Origin: an uncultured Eubacteriales bacterium
Lineage (GTDB): Bacteria > Bacillota > Clostridia > Christensenellales > UBA1242
Direction: 5' to 3'
Assembly: GCA_905203455.1 (NCBI GenBank)
Contig: CAJKVX010000026.1
Span: forward strand, 1-11,739
Length of the DNA: 11,739 nt
Part shown: positions 7,112 through 11,739 of the stretch, piece by piece
Position numbering within the stretch: the stretch's first letter is position 1
Layout of the letters: every line of letters begins with the position of its first letter
Notes under the pieces: model-generated
The model's database searches: none
Seen by the model: only the letters and a program-made list of their open reading frames with translations
Told to the model about the DNA's origin: nothing
Position numbers and translations under genes: made by a program

Positions 7112-7131
7112 TAATTAAATTTTAAATAAAA

Positions 7132-8013
7132 TTACATATGGCCGTGAATTCTAATTATTGTTGTGTTGTTTGTGCCTGGGCCAAGTGCAGGAACAAGAAT
7201 TGCTGTTCCTGTTTCATTTGGAAGAGTAAGTAAATTGCTTGCATCAATTGTGTATTCACTTGAAGCAAATTGATAATGATTTCCATTATTTTCCATATGA
7301 ATTTCAGTTGTGTTAAAATTATCTGGCAAATAGTCAGTTATTACAACATCTTGAGCATCAATGTTACCAGTGTTTGTTAAAGTGATGAAATAATCAAGTT
7401 CTGAATCACAGCAAATAGTGTCGTTGCTAACCGTTTTTGTTATAAGAACTTCGGCATAACCACATTTAGTGATTGTTGTAGAATCACTTTCACAAATGCA
7501 ATTTGAACCTGTGCCAGTTGGAGTTGCTGAGTTTGAATTACAACTGCTGCAAGGGCATGCATAAACAGTTACAGTGTTAGTTATTTCTTCAACTTCTGAA
7601 CTGATGTCTTCATTAACAATTGCGGTGTATTCTAAAATAAATTCTTCATCTCTTACAAGGTCGTAATCTACATAGAATTCAAGTGGGTCAGTGCTTGAAG
7701 GAGTAATGCTTTCCATTGAACCATTAATGAAAATTCTTGCACTATCTTCAACATAAGTTAAATAATCTTCGCCACCTAAGTTGTCGCAAATTCTGAAATC
7801 TGAAAGGCAACCGCACCCACAGTTTGTTACATGAATGAAGTAAGTGATGTTTTCACCCGCTCTGAAGCAATCAACATTTGCTGTTTTTTCAACCTCAAAG
7901 CAATATCTGTCATTCATGGTGTGGTTAACAACATTTGAATCATTAGTTCTTGCTTCTCTTGCACCGCTGTAAGAAAATGTAACATGTGCTTGATTTGAAA
8001 TAGTTTGTGACAT
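7132..8013 (-). CDS. Cysteine-rich protein with two DUF11-like repeats, no signal peptide
   Basis: The 293-residue protein has two DUF11-type beta domains (about 37-150 and 187-292), each with the family's pattern of 'v.K.....v..G..i.Y.i.vtN.G' followed by 'v.D.lp'. The second is classic: VLITKTVSND...LDYFITLTNTGNIDAQDVVITDYLPDNF. They are joined by a Cys/Ser/Thr-rich linker. Fourteen Cys (38, 49, 65, 67, 69, 76, 153, 155, 158, 172, 174, 184, 201, 202) make up nearly 5%. The N-terminus MSQTISNQAHVTFSY is polar, with no signal peptide, lipobox or anchor, although DUF11 proteins are mostly surface proteins. The start at 8013 has AGGAGA (8021-8026) at good spacing; a longer frame to 8109 covers the promoter and is rejected. 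A spore-coat or other disulfide-linked layer role is inference. It is the only full gene on the - strand between 1 and 9960. Confidence 0.85.
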   Translation of the reverse strand: MSQTISNQAHVTFSYSGAREARTNDSNVVNHTMNDRYCFEVEKTANVDCFRAGENITYFIHVTNCGCGCLSDFRICDNLGGEDYLTYVEDSARIFINGSMESITPSSTDPLEFYVDYDLVRDEEFILEYTAIVNEDISSEVEEITNTVTVYACPCSSCNSNSATPTGTGSNCICESDSTTITKCGYAEVLITKTVSNDTICCDSELDYFITLTNTGNIDAQDVVITDYLPDNFNTTEIHMENNGNHYQFASSEYTIDASNLLTLPNETGTAILVPALGPGTNNTTIIRIHGHM

Positions 8014-8035
8014 AAATTTTTCTCCTTTGTTATTT

Positions 8036-8057
8036 GAAACCTTAAATAAAAGGTTTC
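8036..8057 (-). repeat. Perfect hairpin at the predicted 5' end of the DUF11 mRNA
   Basis: GAAACCTT (8036-8043) and AAGGTTTC (8050-8057) are perfect 8-base arms around AAATAA. On the - strand it ends eight bases before the ribosome site at 8028. Since transcription is predicted to start near 8057, the mRNA would begin with this stem, a form known to protect Gram-positive messages from 5'-end decay. Confidence 0.6.
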
Positions 8058-8062
8058 TATTA

Positions 8063-8089
8063 CATTTTATGTTTTTAAAAACAAAGTGT
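8063..8089 (-). promoter_or_regulatory. Candidate promoter of the DUF11 gene
   Basis: On the - strand the sequence reads CATAAAATG at 8071-8063. It contains TAAAAT (5 of 6 to the sigma-A -10) with TGAACA 17 bases upstream (4 of 6). The same bases resemble a mother-cell sporulation -10 (CATA...), with AC 16 bases upstream (8089-8088), as for sigma-K. The last consensus base is off, so the sigma class is undecided. Confidence 0.45.
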
Positions 8090-8146
8090 TCATTAGCATT
8101 AATAAACATTAAAGATTGTCAATTAATTGTTTATTTAAAAATTATA

Positions 8147-8175
8147 TTGTCTTGCTAAATTTTATGTGATATAAT
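8147..8175 (+). promoter_or_regulatory. Sigma-A-type promoter with extended -10 for the gene at 8203
   Basis: TTGTCT (8147-8152) and a perfect TATAAT (8170-8175) are 17 bases apart, and TGA directly precedes the -10 (8167-8169). Start of transcription near 8182 gives a leader of about 20 bases. Confidence 0.75.
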
Positions 8176-8202
8176 TATCAAAAAGAAAATAAGGGGTTTG
8201 TG

Positions 8203-8760
8203 ATGAAAGAAATGTGGTTAACAAGAATTGCAAAAATTGATGTTATTTCAAACTTTGAAAAGTTGGGTTTTAACTTAAAAAATGTTGAAATTGAAGAAAA
8301 TTTTCATTTTGGCGTGCATTTACTAAAAATTGAACTTCTTGGTGAAGATGGATATTTATATTCAAAATTTTTTAATGATTATGGCGAGGTTAAAGTTACC
8401 AAAGATAAAATTGTGTTAAAAACAATTTCAAAAAATGCAAGTGAAAATCTTTTACTTAAAACATGGTTTGAAACAATTAACACGGCTAACCTTGGAAGAA
8501 AAATTGAGAATTTGGAATATAAAGATGCCTTTTATCAAGCACATATTGAAGAAATTAACAGAGAAAGAGACGAGACAATTGAAAAATTAAAAGTTCTTTA
8601 TGGGCTTTCAACTGCCGAGAATGACGAAAATGAGAATGAATTGAAAAACCTTGAAAATAAAATTAAGGTAGTAAGAAAAAACTGCAACAAGCAAAAAATC
8701 TCACTTAACGATTTTATGGCAGATTTAGGTGTAACATTAGACGGAATGAAGGGTAAATAA
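8203..8760 (+). CDS. Hypothetical protein with C-terminal coiled coil
   Basis: I do not recognise this 185-residue cytosolic protein. Residues 1-95 look like a mixed alpha/beta domain with alternating hydrophobic strands (FGVHLLKIELLGEDGYLYSKF and GEVKVTKDKIVLKTI). Residues 97-163 are strongly charged heptad-like helix, broken by an Asn/Glu-rich loop at about 138-146, as in a helical hairpin or dimeric coiled coil. The end (ISLNDFMADLGVTLDGMKGK) is a short amphipathic piece. There is no signal peptide, membrane helix or catalytic motif. ATG 8203 is preferred over GTG 8200 because AAGGGG (8191-8196) is then six bases away. Its promoter lies at 8147-8175. No terminator is visible before the next gene's promoter at 8816. 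Confidence 0.75.
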   Translation: MKEMWLTRIAKIDVISNFEKLGFNLKNVEIEENFHFGVHLLKIELLGEDGYLYSKFFNDYGEVKVTKDKIVLKTISKNASENLLLKTWFETINTANLGRKIENLEYKDAFYQAHIEEINRERDETIEKLKVLYGLSTAENDENENELKNLENKIKVVRKNCNKQKISLNDFMADLGVTLDGMKGK

Positions 8761-8815
8761 TAAAATAGTGACAAAAGCAAAAATAATTTTATGACGGTTT
8801 TACATGTTCAAAATA

Positions 8816-8844
8816 TTGACAAGAAAGAAACTATGACATATAAT
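8816..8844 (+). promoter_or_regulatory. Full-consensus sigma-A promoter
   Basis: TTGACA (8816-8821) and TATAAT (8839-8844) both match the consensus exactly, with the optimal 17-base spacer. It is the strongest-looking promoter in the window. Transcription would start near 8851, about 28 bases before the ATG at 8879. Confidence 0.92.
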
Positions 8845-8878
8845 GAACATAGAAATTTAAATAAGGAGAAATAAAGTC

Positions 8879-9124
8879 ATGAAAAAATTTGTAACTACTG
8901 CGATTGTTGTCCTTTCAATTTCAATAGCATTAATCCTTGTTGGCAGTATTTTACAAGGCATCACTTGGGGAACTGGGTTTAATGGCACTGCATTTGCAAA
9001 TGCTCTTAACAACATTGGCTACATTGCTGCAATGCTTTCTGGCGTTGTTTTAACTGGTTTTGGTGTTGCCACTGCTGTTAAAGGTAACAGTGAAGAAGAA
9101 AATAAAGACAATAAGGATGAATAA
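8879..9124 (+). CDS. Small two-helix membrane protein with charged tail
   Basis: I do not recognise this 81-residue protein. Two hydrophobic helices (about 6-28 and 45-67) flank a Gly/Asn-containing loop (GITWGTGFNGTAFANALNN). The tail (68-81) is a short Glu/Asn/Lys/Asp stretch. MKK before helix 1 and Lys after helix 2 put both ends in the cytoplasm. AAGGAG at 8863-8868 lies ten bases before the ATG. The gene is flanked by a perfect promoter and a strong terminator (9131-9157), so it is an independent, probably abundantly transcribed unit. Its layout resembles the 95-residue protein at 2105. It could also be a small holin-like or stress membrane protein, but nothing in the sequence proves that. 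Confidence 0.8.
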   Translation: MKKFVTTAIVVLSISIALILVGSILQGITWGTGFNGTAFANALNNIGYIAAMLSGVVLTGFGVATAVKGNSEEENKDNKDE

Positions 9125-9130
9125 ACTTTG

Positions 9131-9157
9131 CCGAGGGTTAAACCCCTCGGTATTTTT
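9131..9157 (+). terminator. Intrinsic terminator
   Basis: CCGAGGG (9131-9137) pairs with CCCTCGG (9144-9150), a GC-rich 7-pair stem with a 6-base loop, followed by TATTTTT. It begins seven bases after the stop at 9124. Confidence 0.93.
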
Positions 9158-9161
9158 ATAC

Positions 9162-9198
9162 GCTAATTTATTTTTTTAGCAAAAAATACTTTTTTTGC
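9162..9198. repeat. Two overlapping, mutually exclusive hairpins
   Basis: GCTAA (9162-9166) can pair with TTAGC (9176-9180). GCAAAAAA (9179-9186) can pair with TTTTTTGC (9191-9198) around TACT. The two stems share bases 9179-9180, so only one forms at a time. They follow a strong terminator, so they may be a backup for readthrough or simply A/T-rich chance structure. Confidence 0.35.
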
Positions 9199-9272
9199 CT
9201 TAACTGTCAGGCTGTTGGGTTAAATGTTTGTAATATTTAATGATAGAGAAGTGGAAATATTTGTGCTTTAAA

Positions 9273-9294
9273 TTAACTTGGGGTTATTAGTTAA
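9273..9294. promoter_or_regulatory. Dyad just upstream of the rubrerythrin promoter
   Basis: TTAACT (9273-9278) and AGTTAA (9289-9294) are inverted 6-base arms with a 10-base gap, ending six bases before the -35 box. It is placed where an activator or repressor could act. It does not match the PerR box I know (TTATAATnATTATAA). Confidence 0.3.
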
Positions 9295-9300
9295 ATTAAA

Positions 9301-9328
9301 TTGACTTATAAATTTATTGTGGTATACT
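9301..9328 (+). promoter_or_regulatory. Sigma-A-type promoter of rubrerythrin
   Basis: TTGACT (9301-9306) and TATACT (9323-9328) are 16 bases apart, with TGG (9320-9322) making an extended -10. The leader of about 33 bases contains a small hairpin (GTAG/CTAC) before the ribosome site. Confidence 0.8.
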
Positions 9329-9367
9329 AATTATGCGTAGGGAAACTACCAGTAAAGGAGAATGTTT

Positions 9368-9901
9368 ATGAAATATGCAGGAACAAAAACAGAGAAAAAT
9401 TTAAAAGAAGCATTTGCGGGCGAAAGTCAAGCAAGAAATAAATATACTTATTTTGCCAGCGTTGCAAAAAAAGAGGGTTTTGAACAAATTGCTGAAATTT
9501 TCACCAAAACTGCAGATAATGAAAAAGAACACGCAAAAATGTGGTTTAAGGAACTTGAAATGCTTAAAAACACAAGTGCTAATCTTGACGCTGCTGCACA
9601 AGGTGAAAATTATGAATGGACTGATATGTATGAACAATTTGCACTAGATGCAGAAGAAGAAGGTTTTAGTGACCTTGCATTTAAGTTCAGAGAAGTTGGC
9701 AAAATTGAAAAAATGCATGAAGAAAGATTTAAAAAATTGCTTAACAATATTGAAATGAAAAAGGTGTTTGAAAAAAGTGAACAAACAATGTGGGAATGCA
9801 GAAATTGCGGTCACTTGGTTATTGGCAAAAAGGCACCTGAAATTTGCCCAGTTTGTTCACACCCACAAAGTTACTTTGAAGTAAGAAAAGAAAATTATTA
9901 A
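9368..9901 (+). CDS. rbr: Rubrerythrin
   Basis: Rubrerythrin is a cytosolic non-haem iron peroxidase that reduces hydrogen peroxide in anaerobes, using electrons from rubredoxin or an NADH-linked reductase. The 177-residue protein has the standard two-part form. The four-helix ferritin-like domain (1-135) carries diiron ligands at E19 (FAGES), the E52-x-x-H55 motif (EKEH), glutamates in the AEEEG segment (96-98) and E114-x-x-H117 (EKMH). The C-terminal rubredoxin-like domain holds Cys144-x-x-Cys147 and Cys160-x-x-Cys163 for one Fe(SCys)4 centre. Length is about normal (180-195). ATG 9368 is chosen because AAAGGAG (9354-9360) is seven bases upstream; the in-frame ATG at 9362 is only one base from it. 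It has its own promoter and terminator, and no reductase gene is adjacent. Confidence 0.97.
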   Translation: MKYAGTKTEKNLKEAFAGESQARNKYTYFASVAKKEGFEQIAEIFTKTADNEKEHAKMWFKELEMLKNTSANLDAAAQGENYEWTDMYEQFALDAEEEGFSDLAFKFREVGKIEKMHEERFKKLLNNIEMKKVFEKSEQTMWECRNCGHLVIGKKAPEICPVCSHPQSYFEVRKENY

Positions 9902-9921
9902 TAACAAATTTTTATTAAACA

Positions 9922-9953
9922 AAAAAGGATTATATTTGCTTATAATCCTTTTT
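9922..9953. terminator. Bidirectional terminator between rubrerythrin and the XRE gene
   Basis: AAAAAGGATTATA (9922-9934) and TATAATCCTTTTT (9941-9953) form a perfect 13-pair stem around TTTGCT. It has T-tracts on both strands and sits 20 bases after the rubrerythrin stop and six bases after the XRE stop (9960, - strand), so it can end both convergent transcripts. Confidence 0.9.
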
Positions 9954-9959
9954 ATTTTG

Positions 9960-10163
9960 TTAACTTTCAAGCCCAAGTAAATAATCAGTTGTTACGCCAA
10001 AAAACAAAGCAATGGATTTTAAATATGAAATTTTAGGTTCGTTTATGTTATTTTCCCAATTGGAAACTGCGGCATCAGTTGACCCAATAGCATTTGCTAA
10101 TTGTTTCATAGATAACCCATGTTCCAATCTTAACTCTCTTAACCTTGTGGCAAAAATTTCCAT
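9960..10163 (-). CDS. Small XRE/Cro-C1 family transcriptional regulator
   Basis: The 67-residue protein is a bare HTH_3 domain: RLRELRLEHGLSMKQLANAIGS (7-28) gives helices 1 and 2, and STDAAVSNWE (28-37) the recognition helix. The ending YLKSIALFFGVTTDYLLGLES is the usual family C-terminus. There is no sensor, dimerisation or peptidase domain, so it probably responds through another protein or through its own level. No ribosome binding site precedes the ATG; a -10-like AGTAAT lies so close that the mRNA may be leaderless. A palindrome (10173-10192) starts ten bases upstream of the gene, and a second copy covers the divergent lipoprotein promoter. From this layout I infer autoregulation plus repression of the lipoprotein gene. 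Confidence 0.93.
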   Translation of the reverse strand: MEIFATRLRELRLEHGLSMKQLANAIGSTDAAVSNWENNINEPKISYLKSIALFFGVTTDYLLGLES

Positions 10164-10172
10164 ATAAAAAGA

Positions 10173-10192
10173 TTACTAAATTTTCTTAGTAA
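10173..10192. promoter_or_regulatory. Operator-like palindrome O1, beside the XRE start
   Basis: TTACTAA (10173-10179) and TTAGTAA (10186-10192) are perfect 7-base arms with a 6-base gap. The core ACTAA-N6-TTAGT is identical in layout to O2 at 10202. It lies ten bases upstream of the XRE start codon, where binding would block that gene's transcription. Confidence 0.75.
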
Positions 10193-10197
10193 AACAG

Positions 10198-10226
10198 TTG
10201 ACACTAAGAATTCTTAGTGATAAACT
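10198..10226 (+). promoter_or_regulatory. Lipoprotein gene promoter, overlapped by O2
   Basis: A perfect -35 TTGACA (10198-10203) is followed after 17 bases by TAAACT (10221-10226; 4 of 6). The palindrome O2 overlaps the last two bases of the -35 box and fills nearly all of the spacer, the classic position for repression. Transcription would begin near 10233. Confidence 0.75.
10202..10219. promoter_or_regulatory. Operator-like palindrome O2, inside the lipoprotein promoter
   Basis: CACTAAGAATTCTTAGTG is a perfect 18-base palindrome. Its 16-base core matches O1 at 13 of 16 positions, the differences being only in the central gap. Centres of O1 and O2 are 28 bases apart, a little under three helical turns, so two dimers would bind nearly the same face. 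Confidence 0.8.
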
Positions 10227-10257
10227 ACTGTTAGTTTATGAAACAAAGGGGAAAAAT

Positions 10258-11496
10258 ATGAAAAAATTAACAAAAGTGTGTTTAGCCTTATGTTCTTTTG
10301 TTGTAATTATAGGTGCAACAATGTTTCTTACAGCATGCGGTTCAAGCAATAATAATGAAAATAACAACAACACAAACAATCCTTCCACAACTGTTCCAAC
10401 AAAAGAGATGTGCACTGTTACCTATGATTTAAACTTTGACGATGGCGACTATGAAGCATTGCAAGAACTTATGAGTGATGGTTTGTCTTTTGATGTTGAA
10501 GGGTTTGAAGCAGGTGCTAACAACATAACAGAGGCAGGGGTTGACATAACTTACACAAAAGAAATTGAATTAGGAAGAGGCTTTATTTTATATCAATTTA
10601 AAGATAAAATTTTAAATAATTATTTTGAAGGTTGGTACACCGCTTCAGGTTTGAAGGTTGATGAACTTAATTCAATAGTAAGAAATGACATAACATTATA
10701 TGCAAGGTGGTCAAGAACCTTAGACTCTTTAACAAGCAACAACATTTATGATGCGGAATATGACTATGACATTACAACCAAAACTGCTTCATTTGTAAAT
10801 GGAACCGCATTTGAAGTTAACGACTTCGATATGATACATTTGCCAGAGATAACTTTGCATGACGGGGCTTTTTATGAGGTTAATGATATATCTTGTTCTA
10901 CTTTGGAAGATAGAGTGTTTTTTGTAAATGAAAATTATACAGGGTTAATGATCTATCCAATGATTTTTCCTAATGAGAGTCAGTTAGATAGTTCGGTTAC
11001 TTATTTAGGGAATTACGTTTCGCAACAATCACAAGGTGTGATTATAATATCAGAAGTTGATTATGAAAAAAATACTTTTACTCCTGTGTTTATAGGTAAA
11101 GGCCCTAGTACTATATCTGTTGATTCTTTAAAATTAGAAGGTACTTTAACAATTCAAAAACAAGGGGAAGATGCGGTTACGCTTAACTTGGTCGGTGGAT
11201 ATGATATTTACATTGGAAATAACCCACTTGCAGGATACGAAGTATGTTCATTCCGTAGATTTATAGTTGGAGAAGATGTTCCCGCAAATTTAGTTTGGTT
11301 TTGGAATGTTGCAGATGATGTAGACATATATATTTATTTTGAAGCAACAATAGACGAAGTTAGAGAAACAGCTAGTAGATATGTATCTGATGTTCCAGAA
11401 AATTTTCACATCTATTTTTATAGTGAAACTAAACCAGAAGATGTTGAACATAATTATTGGTATTATTCAGCAGGTGGCAATGTTGTTCACCATTAG
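10258..11496 (+). CDS. Surface lipoprotein with InlB-type repeat piece and LRR-protein-like C-terminus
   Basis: The 412-residue protein starts with a lipoprotein signal: MKKLTK, a hydrophobic stretch (7-23) and the lipobox LTAC with lipidated Cys27. An Asn/Ser/Thr-rich tether (28-48) follows. Residues 122-151 (YFEGWYTASGLKVDELNSIVRNDITLYARW) match the end of an InlB B-repeat/Flg_new unit. The C-terminus (about 383-412: FHIYFYSETKPEDVEHNYWYY..GNVV) resembles the ending of BspA-like LRR_5 lipoproteins, but I see no LRR repeats between. The middle (155-380) is beta-rich and unrecognised. ATG 10258 is chosen because AAAGGGG (10245-10251) is six bases away; the in-frame TTG at 10198 is the -35 box. 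Expression is probably repressed by the divergent XRE regulator through O2. A surface or adhesive role is inference. Confidence 0.85.
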   Translation: MKKLTKVCLALCSFVVIIGATMFLTACGSSNNNENNNNTNNPSTTVPTKEMCTVTYDLNFDDGDYEALQELMSDGLSFDVEGFEAGANNITEAGVDITYTKEIELGRGFILYQFKDKILNNYFEGWYTASGLKVDELNSIVRNDITLYARWSRTLDSLTSNNIYDAEYDYDITTKTASFVNGTAFEVNDFDMIHLPEITLHDGAFYEVNDISCSTLEDRVFFVNENYTGLMIYPMIFPNESQLDSSVTYLGNYVSQQSQGVIIISEVDYEKNTFTPVFIGKGPSTISVDSLKLEGTLTIQKQGEDAVTLNLVGGYDIYIGNNPLAGYEVCSFRRFIVGEDVPANLVWFWNVADDVDIYIYFEATIDEVRETASRYVSDVPENFHIYFYSETKPEDVEHNYWYYSAGGNVVHH

Positions 11497-11524
11497 TAAA
11501 GTTTAAATTGAAAGAGCAATTTTG

Positions 11525-11567
11525 AAGTGACCCCTTATTGGGTCACTTTATTTTTATTTTTATTTTT
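11525..11567 (+). terminator. Intrinsic terminator of the lipoprotein gene
   Basis: AAGTGACCC (11525-11533) pairs with GGGTCACTT (11540-11548), a perfect 9-pair stem with a 6-base loop. A long T-rich tract built from ATTTTT units follows. It lies 28 bases after the stop and overlaps the end of the convergent reading frame. Confidence 0.93.
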
Positions 11568-11738
11568 ATTGTTTATTATTTTAACATCAACAAAGGAAAA
11601 ATTGGTGTTTGTTAGTTTCACTTTAACCCATTTGTCTTTAAGGTTATGATGGCCGTAATAGAAAACTTTTGCGGTTTTTTGAGTGTTGTCATCTTTGGTG
11701 ATATAAACAATTTCATAAAAACTAAACCCAAGAATATT
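11535..11738 (-). CDS. 3' end of a convergent gene (partial, 67 codons visible)
   Basis: The - strand is open from the window edge to a TAA at 11537-11535. The visible part reads as a plausible globular protein (GFSFYEIVYITKDD, then VFYYGHHNLKDKW, then VKVKLTNTNFSFVDVKII) with alternating beta-strand hydrophobics, followed by a tail of Asn-Lys repeats and VTQ. I do not recognise the family. The tail is encoded by the ATTTTT repeat that is the T-tract of the lipoprotein terminator, and the stop codon falls in that terminator's loop. An internal frameshift cannot be excluded, but codon use looks like that of neighbouring genes. The start lies outside the window. Confidence 0.6.
   Translation of the reverse strand, partial: NILGFSFYEIVYITKDDNTQKTAKVFYYGHHNLKDKWVKVKLTNTNFSFVDVKIINNKNKNKNKVTQ
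11550..11570. repeat. Hexanucleotide tandem repeat (ATTTTT)
   Basis: Three and a half copies of ATTTTT run from 11550 to 11570. On the + strand they form the U-tract of a terminator; on the - strand they encode alternating Asn-Lys codons at the end of a gene. Such repeats are prone to slippage; a change of one whole unit keeps the - strand frame. Confidence 0.8.
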
Positions 11739-11739
11739 T

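Noticed and set aside
8014..8109. N-terminal extension of the DUF11 protein to an ATG at 8109
   Set aside because: It covers the promoter, the 5' hairpin and the ribosome site that belongs to the ATG at 8013.
8116..8121. TTGACA on the - strand as the -35 of the DUF11 gene
   Set aside because: No acceptable -10 lies 16-18 bases downstream; the 17-base position reads TGCTAA (2 of 6).
10198..10257. Upstream TTG start giving a 20-residue extension of the lipoprotein
   Set aside because: The TTG is the -35 box TTGACA, the extension would be untranscribed, and the ATG at 10258 has a good ribosome site followed by a proper lipoprotein signal.
1..11739. CRISPR array, insertion sequence, integrase or prophage
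   Set aside because: No spaced direct repeats, terminal inverted repeats around a transposase, or phage-like genes were seen on either strand.

Overview
The window is AT-rich DNA from a low-GC Gram-positive bacterium, most likely an uncultured member of the Clostridia. The grounds are AAGGAG-type ribosome binding sites, TTGACA/TATAAT promoters, short intrinsic terminators, a CCA-encoding tRNA gene, a SpoVB-type flippase, a rubrerythrin (an anaerobe's peroxide defence) and lipoprotein and Ig-like surface proteins. TGA is used as a stop and Trp is TGG, so the genetic code is standard. It reads as ordinary chromosome. I see no transposase, integrase, phage gene or CRISPR array.

Bases 1-3300 hold mostly envelope genes on the + strand: a possible tail of an upstream gene, a 550-residue membrane-anchored Ig-like protein, a stand-alone Smr-domain protein directly behind it, a two-helix membrane protein on its own promoter and terminator, and an N-terminally anchored extracytoplasmic protein whose end resembles the TasA/camelysin group. 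Bases 3341-5871 hold a MATE-like flippase of the SpoVB/MurJ superfamily followed by a DusB-type tRNA dihydrouridine synthase. Both starts lack a Shine-Dalgarno sequence and have an inverted repeat at or just before the start codon. A promoter inside the end of dus then drives an unrecognised 270-residue protein, with tRNA-Ser(CGA) directly after it.

Bases 7084-8089 switch to the - strand: a cysteine-rich protein with two DUF11-like repeats, a strong terminator, and a hairpin predicted to sit at the very 5' end of its mRNA. Bases 8147-9960 return to the + strand with an unrecognised coiled-coil protein, a small two-helix membrane protein behind a full-consensus promoter, and rubrerythrin.

Bases 9960-11496 form a divergent pair: a small XRE-family regulator (- strand) and a lipoprotein (+ strand). 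Two matching palindromes lie between them, one next to the regulator's start and one spanning the -35 box and spacer of the lipoprotein promoter. This is the clearest regulatory circuit in the window. The window ends in the 3' part of a convergent - strand gene whose Asn-Lys tail is encoded by the T-tract of the lipoprotein terminator.

I do not see a complete new multi-gene system. The best candidates for something undescribed are the XRE/lipoprotein switch, the cysteine-rich DUF11 protein and the unrecognised proteins at 6050 and 8203.
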